Of a stretch of 64,000 bases of DNA, positions 17,387 to 26,289 are shown in pieces. The position numbers and the translations under genes are program-made. The notes under the pieces were generated by a model. The model had not been told where the DNA came from. It worked only from the letters and a program-made list of their open reading frames with translations, and did no database searches. Every line of letters begins with the position of its first letter. Position 1 is the stretch's first letter. Origin of the DNA: Thermohalobaculum sp039816045 (lineage in GTDB: Bacteria; Pseudomonadota; Alphaproteobacteria; Rhodobacterales; Rhodobacteraceae); contig JBCBYB010000020.1 in NCBI GenBank assembly GCA_039816045.1, forward strand, positions 1-64,000, given 5' to 3'.

Positions 17387-18872
17387 GAGAGGCCAGCGCT
17401 CCGCCGGCCGTTATTGGGTTGTGTGGCCCGGCCTCTCCCAGCATTGGCCCGGCTGAGAGCAGGGCGCCGGGGTTCATGATGCCGGCCGGGTCGAAGGCCT
17501 GCTTGATGCTCCGCATCGCCGCCAGTTTCGCCGGGTCGCCGAAGCGCACCAGGTCCTCCCGTTTCGCCCGTCCGATGCCGTGCTCGGCCGAGATCGAACC
17601 GCCAAGCTCGGTGGTCAGGGCGTGCAGCGCCCCGGTGAGTTCGGCGCGGCGGTGTGCCCAGTCGGATTTCTGTCCGCCGGGCGGCGGAAACAGGTTGTAG
17701 TGCAGGTTGCCGTCGCCGATATGGCCGAAGCAGTTGATCCGCACTTCGGGTGCGAGTCGGGCGAGCAGCCGGTCGCCCTCGGCGATGAAGCGCGCGATGC
17801 GCCCGATCGGCACCGACATGTCATGGCTCGCGATGGCGCCGACGCGGCGGTTCGCCTCGGGAATGTGCTCACGGAGCCACCACATGGCCTGGGCCTGCGC
17901 CTCCGAGGCGGCGATGGTGCCGTCGGTCGCGAGGCCGTCCTCGAACGCCTCGCCGAGCGCGGTCTCCACCCGGTCGCGGAGCTGGGTCCCGGCGGGCGCG
18001 CCGATGTCCATCAGCACGCGCCAGGCGGGGCGGCTCTCCAACGGGTCGGAGCGCTCCGGGAAGTGCTCGGCGAGGAAGCTCATGGCCCGCTCGGAGATCA
18101 GCTCGAAGGCGGAGATCCCGTCTCCCAGGCGCTCGCGCAGGCGGTGCAGCAGGGTGACGGCGGCGGCGGGGTCGGGGACCGCGATCATGGCGGTCAGGCT
18201 CTCCCCGGGGCGGGGGAAGAGCCGCAGCACGGCGGCGGTGATGACACCCAGCGTCCCCTCGGAGCCGATCAGCAGGTGGCGCAGGTCATAGCCCATATTG
18301 TCTTTGCGCAGGCGCCGGAGGCCATGATGGATGGACCCGTCCGGCAGAACCGCCTCGACGCCGAGGCAGAGCTCCCGCGTGGTGCCGTAGCGGAGCACCT
18401 GAACCCCCCCGGCATTCGTCGCGAGATTGCCGCCGATGCGGCACGACCCTTCCGCGGCGAGCGAGAGCGGGAAGAGGCGGCCGGCCTCCGCGGCGGCGGC
18501 TTGGACATCGGCGAGAATCACGCCCGCCTCGGCAATCAGGCAGTCGTCGTCGGCGCTGACCTCTCGGATGCGGTTCATGCGCTCGAGCGAGAGCAGGATC
18601 GGAGAGGGGCCGACCTCGGTCACCTGACCGCCGACAAGCCCGGTGCCCCCGGCATAGGGGATGACGCCGATGCGGGCGGCTTGGCAGTAGGCCAGGATGG
18701 CCGCGACCTGCGCGGTCTCGCGCGGTCGGAGCACGGTTGCCGCCTGGCCGTGGTAGCGGTCGCGCGGCTCGGTGAGGTAGCGCTGCTCGACCGGGCCCGG
18801 CACGGGGTCGCCGAGGAGTGCATGGAGCGCGGCGATCTGGTCGGGGCTGGGAGATGTGAGCGCGGGGATCAT
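17370..18872 (-). CDS. FAD-linked D-2-hydroxyacid dehydrogenase (GlcD/D2HGDH-like)
   Basis: A 500-residue flavoenzyme of the PCMH-type FAD family. The N-terminal half has the FAD-binding pattern (IGVIPYAGGTGLVGGQV and CRIGGNLATNAGGVQVLRYG). The C-terminal cap holds the catalytic/metal histidines in NCFGHIGDGNLHYN and EHGIGRAKRE. The family oxidises D-lactate, D-2-hydroxyglutarate or glycolate and passes electrons to cytochrome, ETF or quinone. The lack of a GlcE/GlcF pair next door argues for a stand-alone D-2-hydroxyglutarate or D-lactate dehydrogenase rather than glycolate oxidase. The exact substrate is not readable. Confidence 0.88.
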   Translation of the reverse strand: MIPALTSPSPDQIAALHALLGDPVPGPVEQRYLTEPRDRYHGQAATVLRPRETAQVAAILAYCQAARIGVIPYAGGTGLVGGQVTEVGPSPILLSLERMNRIREVSADDDCLIAEAGVILADVQAAAAEAGRLFPLSLAAEGSCRIGGNLATNAGGVQVLRYGTTRELCLGVEAVLPDGSIHHGLRRLRKDNMGYDLRHLLIGSEGTLGVITAAVLRLFPRPGESLTAMIAVPDPAAAVTLLHRLRERLGDGISAFELISERAMSFLAEHFPERSDPLESRPAWRVLMDIGAPAGTQLRDRVETALGEAFEDGLATDGTIAASEAQAQAMWWLREHIPEANRRVGAIASHDMSVPIGRIARFIAEGDRLLARLAPEVRINCFGHIGDGNLHYNLFPPPGGQKSDWAHRRAELTGALHALTTELGGSISAEHGIGRAKREDLVRFGDPAKLAAMRSIKQAFDPAGIMNPGALLSAGPMLGEAGPHNPITAGGALASQTAAQ

Positions 18873-19031
18873 GGCGGAAGACTACGCCGTCGGCTGCCGT
18901 GTGCAACCCTGGGCGGGCGAAGCGGGCCCCGTGGGCCCTCTCAAAGCGCCGCGTCAACCGGCCCGCCTTTGGCAGGGGGCGCGCCCGCGGCGGGTTGCAC
19001 CGGTGGCGCCTGTGGCCCCCGGGAAAGGGCG

Positions 19032-19751
19032 TTAGATCCGCGGGACCGCGGCGATCAGCTGCTCAAGGGTGTCGCTTTCGGCCACCTCGTGCAGCGCGGC
19101 CAGGCCGGCCTTGTAGTCGCGGCGCAGCGCCAAGAGCCCCGGCAGCTCGCGGGGACGGGCGGCGAGGCCCGCGAGCACCGTGCCGATGCGGGGGCGGCCG
19201 TCGGGACCGATGCCCTCTTGGGCGGATTTCGGGATGCTGCGGTCGGCCGGATCGGCGATGGCGCGGATGGCGAGCGCCGGGAAGGCCGCCTCCTCGGCCA
19301 TTTTGACCACGTGGTGGGTCTCCATATCCACCGCGACCGCACCGGAGCTGTGGGCGAGGGCCGCTTTTGCCTCCGGGTCGGTCACCATGACATCGGAGCC
19401 CGCGATCAGCATCGCCGTGTCGTCGTCGGGCTCCGTCAACGTCGCGAGGCGGTCGGTGGCGAGCCAGTGGACCTTGCCGCTTGGGTCCACCACCCCGTCC
19501 GGCAGGATCAGGTCCCCCGGCTCAAGCGCGGGGTCGAGCCCCCCCGCCAAGCCCCAGGAGAGCAGCATCCGGCAGCCCTCCTGCCACATCCGCAACGCAG
19601 CCCGGGCCGTGCGCCGGGGGTTGGCCCCGGTCGCCCCTGCGATCACGCGTTTGTGGTGGCGAAATCGGCCGAGGGCGTCGAGCTCCGCCTCCAGCCCCGC
19701 GATGATGCCGAGCTTTGGCTCAGGCGGCGCGTGGCGGCTCAGATCCCCCAT
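19032..19751 (-). CDS. hpnG: HpnG, hopanoid-associated nucleoside phosphorylase
   Basis: A 239-residue member of the MTA/SAH nucleosidase-purine phosphorylase fold. Conserved pieces are LGIIAGLEAELDAL at the start, LLSWGLAGGLDPALEPGDLILP and AVAVDMETHHVVKMAEE, where the glutamate and methionine contact the ribose. In hopanoid producers HpnG removes adenine from adenosylhopane to give ribosylhopane. Its start overlaps the end of shc by 13 bases, a clear sign of translational coupling, which settles the assignment over other family members. Confidence 0.88.
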   Translation of the reverse strand: MGDLSRHAPPEPKLGIIAGLEAELDALGRFRHHKRVIAGATGANPRRTARAALRMWQEGCRMLLSWGLAGGLDPALEPGDLILPDGVVDPSGKVHWLATDRLATLTEPDDDTAMLIAGSDVMVTDPEAKAALAHSSGAVAVDMETHHVVKMAEEAAFPALAIRAIADPADRSIPKSAQEGIGPDGRPRIGTVLAGLAARPRELPGLLALRRDYKAGLAALHEVAESDTLEQLIAAVPRI

Positions 19752-21703
19752 TTGACGCGGCGGTCATTGGAGTTGCTCACCGCCTCGTAGCGGGCGAGCG
19801 CCCAGATCGGGAAGAACGCCGCGTAGCCGTGGTATTTGAGATAGAAGACACGGGGAAAGCCCGTGCCGGTCCAGTGACGCTCCTGCCAGCGGGGGCCCTC
19901 GGTCTCACGCGGGGCCTCGGCCAACCAGCGCACACCGCGCGCGACCTCAGGCGTGTCGACCTCGCCGGCGGAGATCAGGCCGAGCAGCGCCCAGGCGGTT
20001 TGCGACGGCGTCGAGGTGCGGGCAAAGCCGGCCCCCCAGGGCTCGTAGCTCTCAAGCCCCTCGCCCCAGCCGCCATCGGCGCGCTGGCGGGCCTTCAGCC
20101 AGTCCACCGCCCGGCGCACATAGGGCTGGGACATGTCCTCCCCTGCGCCGTTCAGGGCCACGAGCGCCGACCAGGTGCCGTAGATGTAGTTTGCCCCCCA
20201 GCGGCCATACCAGGAGCCGTCCTCCTCCTGCGCGCGCCGGATAAAGCCGATGCCGCGCTGGATCGCCTCCGCATGGGCCTCCGCATCGACCTGGGCCAGC
20301 GCGCCGACACAGCGGGCCGTGACGTCGACCGTGGGCGGGTCGAGCAGCGCACCATGATCGGCGAAGGGGATGGAGTTGAGATAATAGTGCTCGTTCTCCG
20401 GGTCGAACGCGCCCCACCCGCCGGAGCGGGATTGCATCCCCACGATCCACTCGCAGGCCCGCGCGATGTTCTCGGCATAGCGGTCCGGGTCCGCCCGGTG
20501 CATGGCCATGATCACGACGGCGGTGTCGTCCACATCCGGATAATCCGGGTTCTCATACTGGAAGGCCCAGCCGCCCGGGCGCACATGGGGCCGGCGCACC
20601 GCCCAGTCGCCCACATGGTCGAGGATCTGTTTGTCCGCCAGCCAGTCGAGCGCATGGGTCAGCCGCGGATCGTCGCGCATCCCCGCCTCGAGGAAGGCCT
20701 GCGCGGCCAGGCAGGTGTCCCAGACCGGGGAGACGCAGGGCTGCAGATAGGTCTCCGGCCCCTCCGGTCCGTCACGCTCGATCACCAGACGCTCGACAGC
20801 ATCGCGGGCGGTGACCATCTCCGGGCTGTCATCGGCGTAGCCCAAGACCCGCAGCGCCATAACGGCGTTCGCCATGGCCGGGTAGATCGCGCCGAGCCCA
20901 TCCTGGCCGTTGAGGTGGGAGAGCATGAACTCCTCCGCCTCCTTCACCGCGCGCTCCCGGGGCCAACGGGGCAGATGCGGCTCGATCGTGTGGAGCAGCC
21001 GGTCGAGCACCAGGAAGGCATCGCCGATGCGGCTTCCGGTTGGGTTCACCTGCCAGACGCGGACCTCTTCGGGCGGGGTCACGAACAGCTCACGGATGTC
21101 GAGACCGGTGGGGTTCGCGGCCTCTGCGCGCTTGGCAAACAGAATCAGCAGCGGGGTCAGCACCGTCCGCGACCAATAGGCGATCTTGGACATGTGGAAC
21201 GGGAACCAGCGCGGCATCAGCATCGCCTCGGCCGGCATGCAGGGCATCCCCTGCCACGGGATCTGCCGATAGAGCGCCATCATGATCCGCGTGAATACGT
21301 TCGCCTTGGCGGCCCCGCCCTGCCCGAGCAGCCAGCTGCGCGCGCGCGCCATATGCGGCGCGTCCGGGTCATCGCCTGTGAGCTTCAGCGCCCAATAGCC
21401 CTTGACGGTCGCCGAGATGTTGCCCGGCCCGTCATGGAACAGCGGCCAGGAGCCGTCTTCGTTCTGCACACCCCGGATATACCGCGCGAGGCGCACTTCG
21501 CGGGGGCCGTCGATCTCGCCGAGGAAATGGCGCAGCAGGACGTATTCGGAGGGGATGGTGCAGTCGGCCTCGAGCTCGAACACCAAATGCCCGTCCTCGC
21601 GCTGCAAGGCCCAGAGCTTTTCGGACTGCTCCCCGATCAGACTGCGCAAGAATTGCCTGTCCGGCGTCGCTGCCTCGGTGTCGGGTGTGACATGCGTATT
21701 CAT
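19739..21703 (-). CDS. shc: squalene-hopene cyclase
   Basis: A 654-residue triterpene cyclase that converts squalene to hopene and hopanol. The catalytic DxDD motif is DVDDTAVV at residues 390-393. Several QW repeats are visible (QREDGHLVFELEAD, QNEDGSWPLFHD, QSRSGGWGAFD, QEEDGSWYGRWG, QRADGGWGEG). It is a monotopic inner-membrane protein. The ATG lies directly after GAGAGACC. It is separated from the hpnCDE genes by 185 bases, so it may have its own promoter, and overlaps hpnG downstream. Confidence 0.97.
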   Translation of the reverse strand: MNTHVTPDTEAATPDRQFLRSLIGEQSEKLWALQREDGHLVFELEADCTIPSEYVLLRHFLGEIDGPREVRLARYIRGVQNEDGSWPLFHDGPGNISATVKGYWALKLTGDDPDAPHMARARSWLLGQGGAAKANVFTRIMMALYRQIPWQGMPCMPAEAMLMPRWFPFHMSKIAYWSRTVLTPLLILFAKRAEAANPTGLDIRELFVTPPEEVRVWQVNPTGSRIGDAFLVLDRLLHTIEPHLPRWPRERAVKEAEEFMLSHLNGQDGLGAIYPAMANAVMALRVLGYADDSPEMVTARDAVERLVIERDGPEGPETYLQPCVSPVWDTCLAAQAFLEAGMRDDPRLTHALDWLADKQILDHVGDWAVRRPHVRPGGWAFQYENPDYPDVDDTAVVIMAMHRADPDRYAENIARACEWIVGMQSRSGGWGAFDPENEHYYLNSIPFADHGALLDPPTVDVTARCVGALAQVDAEAHAEAIQRGIGFIRRAQEEDGSWYGRWGANYIYGTWSALVALNGAGEDMSQPYVRRAVDWLKARQRADGGWGEGLESYEPWGAGFARTSTPSQTAWALLGLISAGEVDTPEVARGVRWLAEAPRETEGPRWQERHWTGTGFPRVFYLKYHGYAAFFPIWALARYEAVSNSNDRRVKWGI

Positions 21704-21804
21704 GGTCTCTCGTCCCGTGCCCCGATCCGCCTGTGCCGGCGGTTGATGCTCATCTCGTCGTTTACTTGACCGTTTTGCCGTTTGCAGCGGTCATTCACGG
21801 TTCT

Positions 21805-21819
21805 TTAGCAGAACGCTAA
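21805..21819. promoter_or_regulatory. inverted repeat in the shc upstream region
   Basis: TTAGC-AGAAC-GCTAA, a perfect five-base inverted repeat, lies in the 185-base AT-richer gap between hpnE and shc, about 100 bases before the shc ATG. It could be an operator for a separate shc promoter; no regulator is implied by the neighbours. Confidence 0.3.
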
Positions 21820-21888
21820 GGGTTTGGTGCGCCTGCGTCACGCTTTCAAGACCGGAGCACGCAGCCGTGACCCCAGCCATCTCCACTC

Positions 21889-23199
21889 TCACGACCCCGC
21901 CATCGCCGCGCGCCGCGCCGTCTCGGCGCCCGATGCGAGCCGCGCCGCGGTCTCACCGGAGCGGATGGCGCCCTCGATGGTCGCGGGCAGCCCGGTTTCC
22001 GTCGCATCGCCCGCGAGCCACAGATTGACCAGGTCCGTCCGGGCCGCAGGGCGCCTCGCCACCCCGCCAGGGGACTGGTCGAAGGTCGCGCGTCGTTCCT
22101 TGTTTAACCGTGCTGCCACATAAGTCACCTCGGGCGAAAGGCCAAGGGCCGCCCGGGTCTCTTCCCACAACCGCGGCAGAAGCGTCGCAGGGTCTTCGGC
22201 ATCGAGCCCGAGCGCATCCGACGCCGAAACCGTGAGGCTGACGACGTCGCCTCTTCGGAAAATCCAATGGGTGGTTGCGGAAAGCACACCCAGAATGGGC
22301 GGGGTGTCGGCGGGCAATGCGCCCTCCCGCAGCCGGAAGAAGGCGTTGAGGATCGCGCAGGCATCCTCGGGCAGCGGCGTCTCCGGCAGCAGCGGCTTGA
22401 GGCGAGAGGGCGGGAGCGCCAGCACGACACCGTCCTCGGGTCCGATCGGCTCCGCGCCGTCCGAAAAGCTGAGGGCCGTCACGCGCGCCGCCGGCGATCC
22501 CCCGCGCTCGAGACCGCGCAGGATCCGGCCATGACGGATCGGGGCGCCGCGCGCCGCCAGCCAGGCGACCGCAGGCGCCACCAGCGCATGGCCGAGGCCC
22601 GAGGGCGCAAGCATCGGCCGCGCATGGCGCCCGCCGCGCAAAAACGTCTCCGCCAGGACCCGCCAGAGCAGCCGCGCCGAGGCGCGCTCCGGGGTGGTGT
22701 TGATCGCGGCGAGCGTCAGCGGCTCCCAAAACCGCGTCCAGATCGGCCCGCGCGGCGGGATCGCCTCCGCGACCGTAGTCTCGGGCCCTGCCATCGCGAG
22801 GCGCGCCCCGGCGAGGTAATCCGTCAGCCGCGTGTCCGGGATCCGCCGCGCCGGGTCCATCACCCAGAACGGCAGCCGGCCATCGTTGATCTCGACCCGC
22901 CAGCGCCGGCCATCGGCCAGATCGACGAAGGCGAACCCCGCGGCGGGCTCCGGCACCAGGCCCCCTTCCCCGCCGATCAGCTGCAGATACCCCGCGACGG
23001 ACCGGTTGCCCGACAGCACCAGATGGTTGCCGTTGTCGATCTCGCAGCCGAGGCGTTGGTCATAGAAGCTGCGGCAGCGCCCGCCGGCATGGGCCTGCGC
23101 CTCGTGCAGCACCACCCGGTGCCCTGCCGCCACCAGCCGCACAGCGGTCGAGAGCCCGGCAAGCCCCGCGCCGACGATATGGGTTTTGCCCTCAGCCAT
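21889..23199 (-). CDS. hpnE: HpnE, hydroxysqualene dehydroxylase
   Basis: A 436-residue FAD-dependent amine-oxidase/desaturase-like enzyme. The dinucleotide-binding motif THIVGAGLAGLSTAVRLVAAGHRV is at the N-terminus, followed by a glutamate in VVLHEAQAHAGGRC. LWLAGDATETGLPATIEGA near the C-terminus is the second FAD contact. In the HpnCDE route it reduces hydroxysqualene to squalene. The start was set at the ATG directly before the flavin motif; it overlaps the 3' end of hpnD by eight bases. Confidence 0.92.
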   Translation of the reverse strand: MAEGKTHIVGAGLAGLSTAVRLVAAGHRVVLHEAQAHAGGRCRSFYDQRLGCEIDNGNHLVLSGNRSVAGYLQLIGGEGGLVPEPAAGFAFVDLADGRRWRVEINDGRLPFWVMDPARRIPDTRLTDYLAGARLAMAGPETTVAEAIPPRGPIWTRFWEPLTLAAINTTPERASARLLWRVLAETFLRGGRHARPMLAPSGLGHALVAPAVAWLAARGAPIRHGRILRGLERGGSPAARVTALSFSDGAEPIGPEDGVVLALPPSRLKPLLPETPLPEDACAILNAFFRLREGALPADTPPILGVLSATTHWIFRRGDVVSLTVSASDALGLDAEDPATLLPRLWEETRAALGLSPEVTYVAARLNKERRATFDQSPGGVARRPAARTDLVNLWLAGDATETGLPATIEGAIRSGETAARLASGAETARRAAMAGS

Positions 23200-24121
23200 G
23201 GGGCCCCGCTGCCGGCCCCGCGGCCGGAGCAGCCGCCTGACCGGGCGCCACGAGACAGGCGAGCCCGCGCCACAACTTCTCAGCCTTCGAGAGCCGCACC
23301 CGGGCACCGCGCGCAAACCCCACCGCCTCCATCCGCGCGAGATAGGCGGCATAGACCCCCATCATCACCAGCGCGGGCGCGATCCGAAGCCGCGCATGGG
23401 CGCCGATCAGCCCGCGCGCCGTGGCGAACTCCGCCCGCGCCGCACGCCCAAGCTCGGCCGCCGCCGCGGGCAGTGCGGGATGCGCCGCTGCCTTCGCCGG
23501 GTCAGGCGGGATCCCATGGGCCGCAAGAAGCTCCGCTGGTAGATAGAGCCGGCCCATCTCCGCATCCGCCTCGATGTCGCGCAGGATGTTGGTGAGTTGG
23601 AAGGCATCCGCCAAAGCCAGGGCGAACCGCTCCGATACGTCGTCCCGCCAGGCCCCGAAGATCCGCATGGAGAGGAGCCCGACGGCGCCGGCCACGCGAC
23701 GGGTGTAGAGCCGCAGGACCATCTCCGGCGGCGCCACGATCGGCCCGTCCGCATCCATCTGCATGCCGTCGATCAGGGCCAGGAACTCCGCCTCAGGCAG
23801 GTCCCAGCGCGCCACGGGCCCTGCCAGCGCATGGCCGATGGTGGACACCGGGCGCCCCGCATAGAGTGCGGCGATTTCTTCGCGCCAGGCATCCAGCAAG
23901 CGGTGCTTCTCGGCCAGCGGCCAGTCCTCGTCGGCGATGTCGTCGATCACCCGGCTGAAGGCATAGAGCGCCCACATGCCCCGACGCCGCACGGCCGGGA
24001 GGATGCGCATGCCCGGGCCGAAGGAGGTGCCGGCGCGGGCCGTGATTTCGGCCGCCACGGCGTGCGGATCGGTCCCGGCGGGCATGGGGTTGGGCGCGAG
24101 CGCCTCCAGATCCGCACTCAT
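23192..24121 (-). CDS. hpnD: HpnD, presqualene diphosphate synthase
   Basis: A 309-residue squalene/phytoene synthase-fold enzyme that couples two farnesyl diphosphates to presqualene diphosphate. The two metal-binding regions are VIDDIADEDW and LTNILRDIEADAEMGRLYLP. RRRGMWALYAFSRVIDD precedes the first. The C-terminus is an alanine/proline-rich tail. It lies between hpnC (four-base overlap) and hpnE (eight-base overlap), an order that identifies it as HpnD. Confidence 0.93.
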   Translation of the reverse strand: MSADLEALAPNPMPAGTDPHAVAAEITARAGTSFGPGMRILPAVRRRGMWALYAFSRVIDDIADEDWPLAEKHRLLDAWREEIAALYAGRPVSTIGHALAGPVARWDLPEAEFLALIDGMQMDADGPIVAPPEMVLRLYTRRVAGAVGLLSMRIFGAWRDDVSERFALALADAFQLTNILRDIEADAEMGRLYLPAELLAAHGIPPDPAKAAAHPALPAAAAELGRAARAEFATARGLIGAHARLRIAPALVMMGVYAAYLARMEAVGFARGARVRLSKAEKLWRGLACLVAPGQAAAPAAGPAAGPHG

Positions 24122-24999
24122 CCGCGCACCCTGAGGCCAGCGAACCGCCAGAGCCCGGCACCGAGGCCCGCCAACAGGTCGAGCCGCCCATGTTTCACGC
24201 GCCCGGCGAGCGGATCCTCCCGCCGGAGCCGGGCCGACAACCGCCGGGCAAGGCGCTGGATCACCGCAACCTCCGCCGCCAACCGGCGCGAGCGGGTGTG
24301 GCTGGCCAACGGCGCCGACCGGTCGAGCAGCGCATCCGCCCCATCAAGACAGCGCTCGATCACCGCCCGAAGGCCAGGCGAACAAGCGGCGGCGTCGAGA
24401 TCACCCTCCGTCACCCCGGCCTCCGACATCCAGTCCTGGGGCAGATAGACCCGGTCGAGCGCCTTGCGGTCGTCGCCGATATCCTGGAGGTGGTTGAGCA
24501 CCTGGAGCGCCGCACAGAGCGCATCGCCCATGGGCCCGGTCGCCGGGTCCTCGCCATGGAGATCCAGCAGATACCGCCCCACCGGATGGGCCGAATAGGC
24601 GCAGTAGTCGAGCAGCGCCGCCCAATCCGCATAGCGCGCCTGCCGGGCATCCTGGCGGAAGGCGACCAGCAGGTCCGAGGCCCGCGCGGTCGGCACCCCG
24701 GTCTCGGCCAGACTGTCGCGCAGGCGCGTCGCGATCTCGGGCCCCTCGGCCCCCGGCGCCAGACCCGCCTCGAACAAGTCCAGCCGCCGCACCTTCTCAT
24801 CCGGCGAGAGCTCCGGCGCATCGGCGATGTCATCGGTCGCCCGCGCAAAGGCATAGTAACGCATGACGTGGGGGCGCAGGCGCCGCTCGATCAGCCAGGA
24901 GCCGACGGGAAAGTTCTCCCCCGCCGCGTCTTTGCCCGAAGGCGCCGTCAGACGCTCGAGGCTTGCTGCTTGACCCGATATCTCTGCCTGCTCGCTCAT
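24118..24999 (-). CDS. hpnC: HpnC, hydroxysqualene synthase
   Basis: A 293-residue squalene synthase-like enzyme that converts presqualene diphosphate to hydroxysqualene. It carries the family N-terminus (GENFPVGSWLIERRLRPHV), a first aspartate motif YAFARATDDIADAP and a second LQDIGDDRKALDRVYLP, in which one position differs from HpnD as is typical for HpnC. The ATG at 24999 follows AAGGACCGG. It is the first gene of hpnC-hpnD-hpnE and is divergent from hpnB. Confidence 0.92.
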   Translation of the reverse strand: MSEQAEISGQAASLERLTAPSGKDAAGENFPVGSWLIERRLRPHVMRYYAFARATDDIADAPELSPDEKVRRLDLFEAGLAPGAEGPEIATRLRDSLAETGVPTARASDLLVAFRQDARQARYADWAALLDYCAYSAHPVGRYLLDLHGEDPATGPMGDALCAALQVLNHLQDIGDDRKALDRVYLPQDWMSEAGVTEGDLDAAACSPGLRAVIERCLDGADALLDRSAPLASHTRSRRLAAEVAVIQRLARRLSARLRREDPLAGRVKHGRLDLLAGLGAGLWRFAGLRVRG

Positions 25000-25134
25000 A
25001 TCCCGGTCCTTGTTTCGCCGGAACCTAGTCATTGCGCAGTGCAAACACAATCGCCGCCAGAGGGTGTTCGCCCGCTCGCGGACGGGTTCGGGCCGTGTTA
25101 CCTTCCGGCACCCGACCGAGACCGAGGCCCCTCC

Positions 25135-26289
25135 ATGACCGTTGTGATCCTTCTCTGCCTTGCCGCATGCGTTGCCTGGGGAATTCTGCTGGCCGCCCGC
25201 GGTGGGTTCTGGCGGGCGGATATGCGGCTCGGGACCACGCCCGACCCGACGTCGTGGCCGGAGGTCGCCGTGCTGATCCCCGCGCGCGACGAGGCCGAGA
25301 CGGTGGTGAGCGTGCTCGAAGCCCATGCCGCCAGCCGCTATCCCGGGCGCCTCACAGTGGTGCTGGCCGATGACGGCTCGCGCGATGGCACGGGCGGGCT
25401 GGCGCGGGATCTGGCCAAGACGAGCCCCCGGCCGATCCATGTGATCGAGGCGGAGCCTCTGCCCTCCGGCTGGTCGGGCAAGCTCTGGGCGCTCGACTGC
25501 GCGCGCCGGGCGGCAGAGCGGGTGGCCCCGCAGGCGCAGTGGTTGCTGCTCTGCGATGCGGACATCCGGCTGGCACCCGACACGCTATCGGCCCTGGTGG
25601 CCAAGGGCGAGGCGGAGCGGCTCGGCCTGGTCTCGCTGATGGCGCGGCTCGACGACCGCGGGCTCTGGGGCGGGCTCCTGATCCCGGCCTTCGTGTTCTT
25701 TTTCCAAAAGCTCTATCCGTTTGCCTGGGTCGCGGGATCGCAGAAGACCGCAGCGGCGGCGGGGGGCTGCATCCTCGCGCGGCGCGAGGTGCTGACCCGG
25801 ATCGGCTGGCCCGAGGCGATCCGAGGCGCGCTGATCGACGACTGCGCGCTGGCGGCCAGGGTCAAGGTGCAGGGGCCGGAATCGATCTGGCTGGGCCTGG
25901 CGGACGACGAAGCCGTGAGCCTCAGGGACAACACCGCGCTCGGCTCGGTCTGGAAGATGGTGGCGCGCTCGGCCTTTGCGCAGCTCAAGCACAACTGGGC
26001 GCTGCTGGCGGGCACGGTGCTGGGGATGGTGGTGCTCTACCTGCTCGGTCCGCTGGCGGTGCTGACGGTGCCCATCCATGGGAGCTGGCTGGCGGCGCTG
26101 GTGGGGGCTCTGGCCTGGGGGCTTGCGGCCTTCGCCTATGTGCCGACCCTCGCGCTCTATGACCGACCCGCCTGGGAGGCCGCGGCCCTGCCGCTTGCCG
26201 CCGCGCTCTACACGGCGATGACGGTGGACAGCGCGATCCAGCACGCGCGCGGCAAGGGCGGCGCTTGGAAGGGACGCACCTATTCCTGA
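25135..26289 (+). CDS. hpnB: HpnB, hopanoid-associated glycosyltransferase
   Basis: A 384-residue family 2 glycosyltransferase anchored in the membrane. It has an N-terminal helix (MTVVILLCLAACVAWGILL), a GT-A catalytic domain (VAVLIPARDEAETV, VVLADDGSRDGT, LLCDADIRL as the DxD-like motif, and GGCILARRE), then a block of hydrophobic helices near the C-terminus. HpnB belongs to hopanoid clusters, but its acceptor has not been firmly established. It is divergent from hpnC and its last ten bases overlap the end of convergent hpnA. Confidence 0.88.
   Translation: MTVVILLCLAACVAWGILLAARGGFWRADMRLGTTPDPTSWPEVAVLIPARDEAETVVSVLEAHAASRYPGRLTVVLADDGSRDGTGGLARDLAKTSPRPIHVIEAEPLPSGWSGKLWALDCARRAAERVAPQAQWLLLCDADIRLAPDTLSALVAKGEAERLGLVSLMARLDDRGLWGGLLIPAFVFFFQKLYPFAWVAGSQKTAAAAGGCILARREVLTRIGWPEAIRGALIDDCALAARVKVQGPESIWLGLADDEAVSLRDNTALGSVWKMVARSAFAQLKHNWALLAGTVLGMVVLYLLGPLAVLTVPIHGSWLAALVGALAWGLAAFAYVPTLALYDRPAWEAAALPLAAALYTAMTVDSAIQHARGKGGAWKGRTYS

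Noticed and set aside
17580..19790. A 736-codon plus-strand open frame opposite the FAD dehydrogenase and hpnG
   Set aside because: It is antisense to two genes with clear motifs, rich in arginine and glycine, and has no family features; long antisense frames are expected in GC-rich DNA.
19715..21769. A 684-codon plus-strand frame opposite shc
   Set aside because: The minus strand encodes a complete squalene-hopene cyclase with its DxDD motif; the plus-strand reading is compositionally non-coding.
24190..25134. Upstream extension of hpnB over hpnC
   Set aside because: The extension is antisense to hpnC and arginine/proline-rich; the ATG at 25135 gives the normal HpnB N-terminal helix.
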